This document shows positions 14,528 through 20,906 of a stretch of DNA of 22,573 nucleotides, piece after piece (position 1 is the stretch's first letter; each line of letters opens with the position of its first letter). The translations under genes were made by a program, and so were the position numbers. The DNA lies in contig MNTU01000028.1 of assembly GCA_001917125.1 (NCBI GenBank), positions 1 to 22,573 on the forward strand, read 5' to 3'. The notes beneath the pieces were generated by a model that did not search any database, was not told where the DNA came from, and was given only the letters and a program-made list of their open reading frames with translations. The DNA comes from Azospirillum sp. 47_25. GTDB lineage: Bacteria; Pseudomonadota; Alphaproteobacteria; RF32; CAG-239.

Positions 14528-16559
14528 CTTTTGAGAGAATTTCCGGAGCATAGAGCAGGGCGATTTCCTCATCTTTGCTCAAATCCGGCTCAATGCCGTG
14601 GTTAATATAATTTTCGATTTTAACCTGAGCTTTTTCCAAGTCTTCGCGGCGGTAATCCGGTGCGGGACCGTTTATCGGCAACATTAAAATGTGCAAGGCG
14701 TTCAATACGCTGTCACGAATGATTAAGTCGGCGCCGTAGCTTTTTTCTTTGGTTTTGACCAGTGCCTCTTTGTATTTTTTTGCCGCCCGGATAATGTGGG
14801 GAATTTTTGTTTCTTCCGGAATTAAGAAGTAATGATGCTTTTTAAACCACAAGCCGGCCTTTTCCCGCGAGGTGAACATTGAAATCGGAATGGAAAGCAT
14901 CAGCCCGGTTGTTATCGGCAGCATCCACCAAAACAGCGGCTGCGCATACAGGCCGACCACAATCGTGGTGACAATGCCGAGCAGTGTATGCCAGATGTGG
15001 CGGGAAAAAGCGTCACGGAAAGAAGTGCCCTCGTCGTCACGGTTCTGCGTGTTCCAGCTGACGGCGTGTCCGGTAAATATTTCAAAGACGAATTTGCTCT
15101 GAAACATCATCATAATCGGCGCCTGCAAAGCGCTGACCACAATCTCAAGCAGAACGCTTTTGACGGCTCCTCTGGTCAGATCGGGACTTTGCCGGCCATG
15201 GCGGCGGTTTTGCAGCAAATAAATGATTAATCCCAGAAATTTCGGGAAAATCAGCATAAACATTGAAATGACGAACAACGCAATCGTGCCGATTTTATCA
15301 AAAATCGGCCAGGTCGGAAACAATGTCCGCACTTCGGGAAAATATACCGGCGGAAAAAACTCCCTTCCCAAAGCTATCGCCAGCCCGACCAACAGAAAAC
15401 ACAGCCAAATCGGGGATGATAGGTAAGACATGATACCGATGGTGAAGTGAATGCGGCTGACCGGGTGCAGCCCCTTTGAAATCATAATTTTGATATGCTG
15501 CATATTCCCTTGGCACCAGCGGCGGTCGCGTCCGGCAAAATCAATCATTGTCGGCGGACATTCTTCATAACTGCCTTTCAATTCGGGCAGCAGCCAAGCC
15601 GACCAGCCGCCGCGGCGGATAAGCGCCGCTTCCACAAAGTCATGGCTGAGGATATGTCCGCCGAAAGGCGCTTTACCCGGCAGTACAGGCAATCCGCAGC
15701 ATTGAATAAACGCACTGACGCGGATAATTGCATTATGTCCCCAGTAGTTGCTGTCGCCGACCTGCCAATATGCCAGTCCGGCAGAGACAATCGGACCGTA
15801 AACCTTGCCGGCAAACTGCTGCATTCGGGCAAACAGCGAATTCTTGTTGACCGTCATCGGCGGCGCCTGAATAATTCCGGCTTTGGGATTGGCTTCCATC
15901 AGCTGAGCCATCCGCAGCATGGTGCTGCCGTTCATCAGGCTGTCGGCATCCAACACAATCATTGAAGCGTATGCCGCACCCCATTTATTGCAGAAATCCT
16001 CAATATTGCCGCTTTTGCGCGCGGTATTTTTAACCCGTCGGCGATAATAAAGTTTAATTTCGTCCGGCATGTATTTCTGGGCTTCCAGCCAGGTTTTTTC
16101 CTCTTCAACCCAGACTTTGGGATTGGTCGTGTCACTGAGCACGAAAATGTCAAATGCCCGGGCTTGCCCGGTTTTTTTCAAGTCATTTGCCATCGCCAGC
16201 AGGTTGGCAAAAACGCTTTGCGGCGATTCGTTGTAAACCGGCATCAAAATAGCCGTCCGCGATTTTAAAGGCGTACTTTCGGGAACCCAGACAATGCCCG
16301 GAACTTTGCGCTTGGCCAGCAGTTCAAAAAAGCCGAAAACGCTGGACCAGAAGAAAAGAGAAATCCAGGCAAAGGTCAGAATAAACAGCGACACCATCAA
16401 AATTTTGGTAAAAACGGTTGAATCCGTCGGAATAACCGTCACCCACTTGGCCGTCGCCAGCAGCGTGCTGAGAAACATCAGTCCGAAAACCTTAATCCGG
16501 CGGTTGCGGATGCGTTTGGGATTCAAATTATAAATATTGTCAAAACCGGATTCTCTCAT
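14493..16559 (-). CDS. opgH: Osmoregulated periplasmic glucan glucosyltransferase
   Basis: An inner-membrane family-2 glycosyltransferase (MdoH/OpgH) that polymerises UDP-glucose into the beta-1,2-glucan backbone and moves it across the membrane; 688 residues. Two membrane spans (about 24-42, 52-75) precede the cytosolic GT-A domain: AILMPVYNE (103-111), DAD at 204-206, QAPPMTVNKNSLFARMQQFA, ILSHDFVEAALIRRGGWSAW with His306-Asp307, and RDRRWCQGN (344-352, the Q/RxxRW motif). Several more spans follow. It is shorter than E. coli OpgH (about 850), mainly by lacking the long N-terminal cytoplasmic extension, as seen in alphaproteobacterial versions. It is the third gene of an opgG-unknown-opgH operon, 12 bases behind its neighbour. 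Weak ribosome site. Confidence 0.93.
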   Translation of the reverse strand: MRESGFDNIYNLNPKRIRNRRIKVFGLMFLSTLLATAKWVTVIPTDSTVFTKILMVSLFILTFAWISLFFWSSVFGFFELLAKRKVPGIVWVPESTPLKSRTAILMPVYNESPQSVFANLLAMANDLKKTGQARAFDIFVLSDTTNPKVWVEEEKTWLEAQKYMPDEIKLYYRRRVKNTARKSGNIEDFCNKWGAAYASMIVLDADSLMNGSTMLRMAQLMEANPKAGIIQAPPMTVNKNSLFARMQQFAGKVYGPIVSAGLAYWQVGDSNYWGHNAIIRVSAFIQCCGLPVLPGKAPFGGHILSHDFVEAALIRRGGWSAWLLPELKGSYEECPPTMIDFAGRDRRWCQGNMQHIKIMISKGLHPVSRIHFTIGIMSYLSSPIWLCFLLVGLAIALGREFFPPVYFPEVRTLFPTWPIFDKIGTIALFVISMFMLIFPKFLGLIIYLLQNRRHGRQSPDLTRGAVKSVLLEIVVSALQAPIMMMFQSKFVFEIFTGHAVSWNTQNRDDEGTSFRDAFSRHIWHTLLGIVTTIVVGLYAQPLFWWMLPITTGLMLSIPISMFTSREKAGLWFKKHHYFLIPEETKIPHIIRAAKKYKEALVKTKEKSYGADLIIRDSVLNALHILMLPINGPAPDYRREDLEKAQVKIENYINHGIEPDLSKDEEIALLYAPEILSKARTAWSLNHQA

Positions 16560-16571
16560 TTGTCGTATCTT

Positions 16572-17015
16572 TTATTTGCTTTTGTGTTTGAAAATCTTTT
16601 TAATCAGTTTGCCGGGCTGCGGAATTTCTATCGGCTGCGGCTCCATGTGTGACAGAACATAGTTCGGCGCCACATGGATGATTTCTTGGTGCAGCTGTTC
16701 CGCCATTTTGCTGTCGATTGCCGAAGGCTCAAACACGCTGCCGCCCCATTTTTGTGCGCCGTTGCTCCGTAAATAACAGAATTTAAGCAGAGCAATCAGC
16801 TGGGGCTTGTCCAAGGAACTGTTTTTGAAAATCTGCCGGGCCGATTGATACAGCAAATGATCCAACGCTTCAACCGCGGCATCGCCGTCACCGTTCTCGG
16901 TCAGCTTGGTTTTCAGTTGCTTGATTGTTGCGGCAGCTTTGTCGCCGGCAAATCCCAAACCGCATAAATAAGCCCGGATAATGTCGTCAAGACTTTGAAT
17001 TTTTAAGGTAACCAT
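16572..17015 (-). CDS. Unknown protein encoded between opgG and opgH
   Basis: A 147-residue, apparently cytosolic protein: no signal peptide and no membrane span. The N-terminal half is helical (SLDDIIRAYLCGLGFAGDKA, then AVEALDHLLYQSARQIF, LDKPQLIALLKFCYL). A central stretch (GAQKWGGSVFEPSAI, then HQEIIHVAPNYVLSHMEPQP) is less regular, and the end is strongly basic (KLIKKIFKHKSK), which could contact membrane lipid or nucleic acid. I do not recognise the family. It overlaps the opgG stop by 13 bases and ends 12 bases before opgH, so it is translated with both and may serve glucan synthesis. Start choice: an ATG at 17027 is in frame, but its AGAGG is only one base away. The ATG at 17015 has GGAG (17022-17025) six bases upstream. 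Confidence 0.8.
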   Translation of the reverse strand: MVTLKIQSLDDIIRAYLCGLGFAGDKAAATIKQLKTKLTENGDGDAAVEALDHLLYQSARQIFKNSSLDKPQLIALLKFCYLRSNGAQKWGGSVFEPSAIDSKMAEQLHQEIIHVAPNYVLSHMEPQPIEIPQPGKLIKKIFKHKSK

Positions 17016-18553
17016 TGGTAGCTCCATACCTCTGAAATGGCTTTGCCGTCTTTTTTCAAAACGATTCTCAGCTCTGCGGTTTTATTGTTCGGCTCAAAAT
17101 CGGCATAAACCGTTCCGCCGCCGGTAACCGGGTTATATGCCAGAAACGTGCCGGCAATTCTTCCTTCGCTGGTGGAAACCTCGGGAATAATTTTGCCTTC
17201 TTTAATTTCCCGACGGATGTCTTTGCGCTTGCCGGGCAGGGCAAAATCAACCACGAATTTGCGCTTGTTGGTCTCAAGCATGCCCGAAACGCCGCCGATT
17301 CCGGTATAGGTTGAAGTTATCCGCGCTTTACCGGTATCAAAGGGAATGCGTTTGCTCCAATAGAGCTTGTAATGATATTGCAGCGGCACGCCGGGCTCAA
17401 CCGGTTTCTCGGGAACCCAGAAAGCGACGATATTGTCATGAATTTCCTGCTGCGAAGGAATTTCCACCAACTGGATTGTTCCCTTTCCCCAATTGCCCGA
17501 AGGTTCGACCCAGGCGCTCGGGCGCTGTTCGTAGTCTGCTTCAAAATCAAGATAATGTGCCGGATCGCGGTCCCTCTGCATCAGTCCGAAACCTTTCGGA
17601 TTTTCATCCATAAAAGAACTAATGCGCAAATATTTGGAATTATCCAGCGGCCGCCATAAAACTTCGTCTTTGCCGTTCCAAATTAACAGTCCGTCGCTGT
17701 CATGAACTTCCGGACGATGGTCATCAAAACGGTTTTTGGTGTTTTCGCCGAACAGAAACATGGATGTTAGCGGCGCAATACCGATTTTATTAATGGCTTT
17801 GCGGGGGATAAGAACCGTATCGACGTCCATAACCGTCTGTTTGCCCGGCGTAATGACAAAGGTGTAAGCACCGGTAATGCTGGGGCTGTCCAGCAACGCA
17901 TAAACGGTGACGCTCTTGTCGCCGCGTTTGGGACGCTGAATCCAGAATTCGCGGAAAATCGGGAATTCCTCGCCGGTCTGAACTGCGGTGTCAATCGCCA
18001 GCCCGCGAGCCGAAAGGCCGTATTTCTGTTGTTTGCCCAGTGCCCTGAAGTAGCTGGCGCCGAGAAAAGAGACCAGCTCGTCATAATAAGTGGGACTGTT
18101 TAAGGGATTATGCAAACGAAAACCGGCATAGCCGAGATGGTTGTCGGTTATTTTCAAATCATTTTTGCCGTAATTGAAAAAAGCGGGAGAATAGTCAATC
18201 GGTTTGGCTTTGCCGTCAATAACCTCGTTAATCGGGACCGAAACCTGAAACAGGGAACCCAAGTGGAAAAACTGTACTTCAAACGGTAATCTCTTGCCAT
18301 ACCAAGGGCCGTTTTCGCGCACAAAGCGAATATCGCGATGCTGATCATAGGTCAGGTCTTTCAATTCCTGCGGCACATCGTCTGCCGGAGCCTGATAAGG
18401 CTGTTTGGAGAGCTTGACGGCCTTGGTGATTAAAACGTCGCGGTTAAAAACCTCTCCGTCGGCAGTGTCTTCCGGCGCCGCTTTTTGAGCTGCGGCAGGC
18501 AGAAACGATGAAATAAAAATTAGGGCAACGGCCAATATAATACGTTTTGACAT
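17003..18553 (-). CDS. opgG: Periplasmic glucan biosynthesis protein OpgG
   Basis: A 516-residue periplasmic protein of the MdoG/OpgG family, needed for building or branching osmoregulated periplasmic glucans; relatives such as OpgD belong to a beta-1,2-glucanase fold group. The signal peptide is residues 1-22 (MSKRIILAVALIFISSFLPAAA, cut before QK). Family landmarks in order: FNRDVLITKAVKLSKQPYQAP, LTYDQHRDIRF, WYGKRLPFEVQFFHLGSLF, YFRALGKQQKYGLSARGLAI, FREFWIQRP, then SMFLFGENTKNRFDDHRPEVHDSDGLLIWNG and GFGLMQRDRDPAHYLDFEADY. First gene of the opgG-unknown-opgH operon, behind its own promoter. The ribosome site is spaced long (AAGGAA about 12 bases upstream). Confidence 0.95.
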   Translation of the reverse strand: MSKRIILAVALIFISSFLPAAAQKAAPEDTADGEVFNRDVLITKAVKLSKQPYQAPADDVPQELKDLTYDQHRDIRFVRENGPWYGKRLPFEVQFFHLGSLFQVSVPINEVIDGKAKPIDYSPAFFNYGKNDLKITDNHLGYAGFRLHNPLNSPTYYDELVSFLGASYFRALGKQQKYGLSARGLAIDTAVQTGEEFPIFREFWIQRPKRGDKSVTVYALLDSPSITGAYTFVITPGKQTVMDVDTVLIPRKAINKIGIAPLTSMFLFGENTKNRFDDHRPEVHDSDGLLIWNGKDEVLWRPLDNSKYLRISSFMDENPKGFGLMQRDRDPAHYLDFEADYEQRPSAWVEPSGNWGKGTIQLVEIPSQQEIHDNIVAFWVPEKPVEPGVPLQYHYKLYWSKRIPFDTGKARITSTYTGIGGVSGMLETNKRKFVVDFALPGKRKDIRREIKEGKIIPEVSTSEGRIAGTFLAYNPVTGGGTVYADFEPNNKTAELRIVLKKDGKAISEVWSYQWLP

Positions 18554-18599
18554 ATTTTCTGCTGTTCCTTGATAGAATGATAGATATATCTGTGTTAAT

Positions 18600-18613
18600 C
18601 TGATTTATATCAG
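18600..18613. promoter_or_regulatory. Inverted repeat overlapping the opgG -10 region
   Basis: CTGAT-TTAT-ATCAG, a perfect 5-bp inverted repeat around four AT bases, covers the proposed -10 hexamer of opgG. A protein bound here would block the promoter. Alternatively it is chance in AT-rich DNA. Confidence 0.25.
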
Positions 18614-18635
18614 TTCAGTTTCCCGCAAAAGTCAA
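18607..18635 (-). promoter_or_regulatory. Candidate promoter of the opgG-opgH operon
   Basis: On the minus strand, TTGACT (18630-18635), 17-base spacer, TGATAT (18607-18612); shifting by one gives GATATA with an 18-base spacer. It lies in the 100-base gap after the sensor kinase gene, so the opg operon can be transcribed apart from the two-component genes. No terminator hairpin is visible in the gap, so read-through from the kinase gene is also possible. Confidence 0.45.
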
Positions 18636-18653
18636 GCTAAATATAAACAGATT

Positions 18654-20051
18654 TTAAGTCTGTTTTTCCCCGTCGGGGACGGAGGGCAGACTGAAACCGA
18701 TTCGTATCAGACCGTTGCGGCATTCGGCCTGAACTTCGCCGCCGTGCATCAGAATAATTGCTTTGACAATGGCCAGACCCAATCCGTGGTGATTTTCGCT
18801 GTTTTTGCGTTCCCTGCTGACGCGGTAAAAACGGTTAAACAGGTTTCGGCATTGCTCCGGAGACAAATCTTCTCCCCGGTTGCAGACGGTAAGCGACGAA
18901 CTGCCGTCTGCCCGCCTGTTGATAATGACTTTGATTGTCTGTCCGGGGGTTCCGTGAACAACGGCGTTATTCAGCAGGTTGGTGATTGCCCGGCTCAGTA
19001 ATGAACGGTCGGCGGCAGTTTCGGCATCGCCTTCGATTTCAAGCTTTGCCTGGCAATCTTCAAACACCACGTCCAGAAAATCGGCCGTCCGCCTGACTTC
19101 TTCCGCCAGCGATATCCGGCTCAGATTCGTGGCCGTTTCTCCCTGATCGGCGCGGGATAAAAAGAGCATGTCTTTAATAATTGTACTCAGCCTTTCCAAT
19201 TCTTCCAGATTCGACTGCAAAACATCTTCCAGTTCTTCCTTGCTGCGCTCACGCGAGAGGGCCACCTCCGTCGCGCCGATCATGTTGCCGACGGGGGTTC
19301 GCAGTTCGTGGGCGACATCGGAGTTAAAGGCATCTTGCCTCTGGTGGGAAATTTCCAGCCTTTCGAGAACGCCGTTAAACCCGGCGGCCAGGCTTTTCAG
19401 TTCGGAAGGCATATCTTTGTCCGGCAGCCTCAGAGACAGATTGCGGGAATTTATTTTTTCGGCGGCCTGAGACAGTCTTTCAATCGGTTTCAGACTGTTT
19501 CGGGCAATCAGACGGCCGAGCGTGCCCATCGAAATAATGCCGGTCAGCAAAATCAGTCCGGTGGTGAGAAAAATAATCCTGATGTCGTCTTCGGGAATAT
19601 AGGTATCCCAAGCCAGTGACAAAAGAATTTCCGGTCGTTCGCCTTTGGCGGCAATAACTTTTGAAAGGATTCGGTAGTTTCGTCCGTTTATTTTTGTCCG
19701 GCTGAAACCGTGGTGCCTGTCGGTTTGCGAAAGGTCAAGGTCGAACGGGGCGTCTATTCTGAAAAAGGGGTCATCGCTGTCGGCGCGGATGATTGTTCCG
19801 CCGGAGGGAGGCGTAAACTCCTGAATTTGTTCCTTAAAATCTTTCCAATCGGCGCGGCTGGCCTTGTCTTCGATAATATGCTCCATAATGGCGAACCGGC
19901 TGGTAATTTCAGCCCGCTGATACATATCGATTTCCTTCCTTTCCACATATTCAAAAGCCAGAAACAGCAAAATCAAAACAGCGGCGGCCGCCAGAGTATA
20001 AAGCCAGACCAGCCGCTGGGAAATAGACATTTTCTCAAAATGTTTCTTCAT
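18654..20051 (-). CDS. Sensor histidine kinase, CusS/heavy-metal-sensor family
   Basis: A 465-residue inner-membrane sensor. Span 1 is about residues 14-34, then a ~120-residue periplasmic region, span 2 about 157-178, HAMP 180-233, HisKA with phospho-acceptor His248 in SDVAHELRTP, and a HATPase domain with N-box TNLLNNAVVHG (359-369) and GLGLAIVKAI. The stretch from the H-box through SKEELEDVLQSNLEELERLS to DMLFLSRADQG closely follows CusS, and the VCNRGEDLSPEQ loop is the CusS form of the G1 box. The periplasmic part has only a few possible metal ligands (Met43, Met56, His58, His113-His114), so copper/silver sensing is suggested by family but not shown. Its ATG shares one base with the regulator's stop (TGATG). 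Confidence 0.9.
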   Translation of the reverse strand: MKKHFEKMSISQRLVWLYTLAAAAVLILLFLAFEYVERKEIDMYQRAEITSRFAIMEHIIEDKASRADWKDFKEQIQEFTPPSGGTIIRADSDDPFFRIDAPFDLDLSQTDRHHGFSRTKINGRNYRILSKVIAAKGERPEILLSLAWDTYIPEDDIRIIFLTTGLILLTGIISMGTLGRLIARNSLKPIERLSQAAEKINSRNLSLRLPDKDMPSELKSLAAGFNGVLERLEISHQRQDAFNSDVAHELRTPVGNMIGATEVALSRERSKEELEDVLQSNLEELERLSTIIKDMLFLSRADQGETATNLSRISLAEEVRRTADFLDVVFEDCQAKLEIEGDAETAADRSLLSRAITNLLNNAVVHGTPGQTIKVIINRRADGSSSLTVCNRGEDLSPEQCRNLFNRFYRVSRERKNSENHHGLGLAIVKAIILMHGGEVQAECRNGLIRIGFSLPSVPDGEKQT

Positions 20052-20719
20052 CAGCGTTGTTCCAGTACGTATCCCATGCCGCGGATGGTATGCAGCAATT
20101 TAGGCTCGCCTTCCTGTTCGAGTTTGGCGCGCAGCCTTTTGACGGTTGCTTCGACAACATTGGTATTGGTATCAAAACAAATGTCCCATACCAGTTCGGT
20201 GATGACGGTTTTGGAAACGATCTGCGATTGCCGCTGTGCCAGCACTTCCAACAGCGAAAATTCCTTGGCGGTCAGATCCAGCCTGCGGGAACCGCGTGTC
20301 GCGCGGCGGGCCAGCAGGTCGATATGCAGGTCGCCGATATAAATATTTGTCTGTTCTTTGGTGCGTACCCTTTTGGTAATAACCTGCAGTCTGGCCAGCA
20401 GCTCCAAAAAAGAAAACGGCTTGACCAGATAATCGTCGGCGCCGGCCTGAAAACCTTCCAGCCGTGAAGCAACGGCGTCTTTGGCCGTCAGCATGATAAC
20501 CGGAGTATTGTTGCTTGGACGCAGAGATTTGAGCAGGCTTATGCCGTCCAGGCCGGGCAGCATAATGTCAAGAATGATTGCATCATAGTCGCCGGTCGAA
20601 GCCAGGTGCAGGCCGTCCAGTCCGTCGGTTGCCGCATCGACGCTGTATCCTTGTTCGGTCAGGCCGCGTTTCAGATAGTCAATGGTTTTTACTTCGTCTT
20701 CAATAATCAGAATTTTCAT
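20051..20719 (-). CDS. OmpR-family response regulator, CusR/CopR-like
   Basis: A 222-residue DNA-binding response regulator. The receiver domain has the acidic pocket (Glu7, Asp8), phospho-acceptor Asp51 in IILDIMLPG, Thr78 and Lys100 in YLVKPF. The C-terminal winged helix (about 125-222) includes LDLTAKEFSLLEVLAQRQ and TNVVEATVKRLRAKLE then IRGMGYVLE. LASTGDYDAIILDIMLP and the WDICFDTNTNVVEATVKRLR recognition region run parallel to CusR. Partner of the kinase encoded immediately downstream. A CusR/CopR-type palindrome lies about 95 bases upstream of its start, consistent with autoregulation. GGCGGAGAAG ribosome site. Confidence 0.92.
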   Translation of the reverse strand: MKILIIEDEVKTIDYLKRGLTEQGYSVDAATDGLDGLHLASTGDYDAIILDIMLPGLDGISLLKSLRPSNNTPVIMLTAKDAVASRLEGFQAGADDYLVKPFSFLELLARLQVITKRVRTKEQTNIYIGDLHIDLLARRATRGSRRLDLTAKEFSLLEVLAQRQSQIVSKTVITELVWDICFDTNTNVVEATVKRLRAKLEQEGEPKLLHTIRGMGYVLEQR

Positions 20720-20769
20720 TTTTCTTCTCCGCCCCGCTTTGGTAAATGATATGCGTCTTTTCTTAATAT

Positions 20770-20775
20770 ATTATA
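20770..20775 (-). promoter_or_regulatory. -10 element for the regulator-kinase operon
   Basis: A perfect TATAAT on the minus strand, about 50 bases upstream of the regulator ATG, within GTATATAATATATT. No good -35 hexamer lies 16-18 bases upstream, as expected of a promoter that needs an activator. The cop-box-like palindrome is centred about 45 bases further upstream. Confidence 0.45.
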
Positions 20776-20810
20776 TACGCCCTTCATCGGAACAGATAAA
20801 TGATAGAAAA

Positions 20811-20826
20811 ATGACAATTCTGTCAG
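20811..20826. promoter_or_regulatory. Cop-box-like palindrome, candidate CusR/CopR-type operator
   Basis: Plus strand TGACA-ATTC-TGTCA (20812-20825). On the minus strand it reads TGACAGAATTGTCAT, which fits the TGACA-N4-TGTnAT pattern that I recall for copper-type response regulators (CopR/PcoR/CusR). It lies between the regulator gene and the divergent sulfatase-fold transferase gene, roughly 55-60 bases upstream of both proposed start points, so one site could serve both. The palindrome is observed; the binding protein is inferred from the adjacent regulator. Confidence 0.6.
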
Positions 20827-20841
20827 ACTGCGTTTTTGCCC

Positions 20842-20870
20842 TTGCCGAAGAAAAAATCCTTGGCTAAGCT
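20842..20870 (+). promoter_or_regulatory. Candidate promoter of the sulfatase-fold transferase gene
   Basis: TTGCCG (20842-20847), 17-base spacer, TAAGCT (20865-20870), 36 bases before the ATG. It is a weak -10, which again would suit activator dependence. Confidence 0.35.
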
Positions 20871-20906
20871 CGCCGCAAATAATGATTTTTTGAAAAGGGA
20901 CATCAC

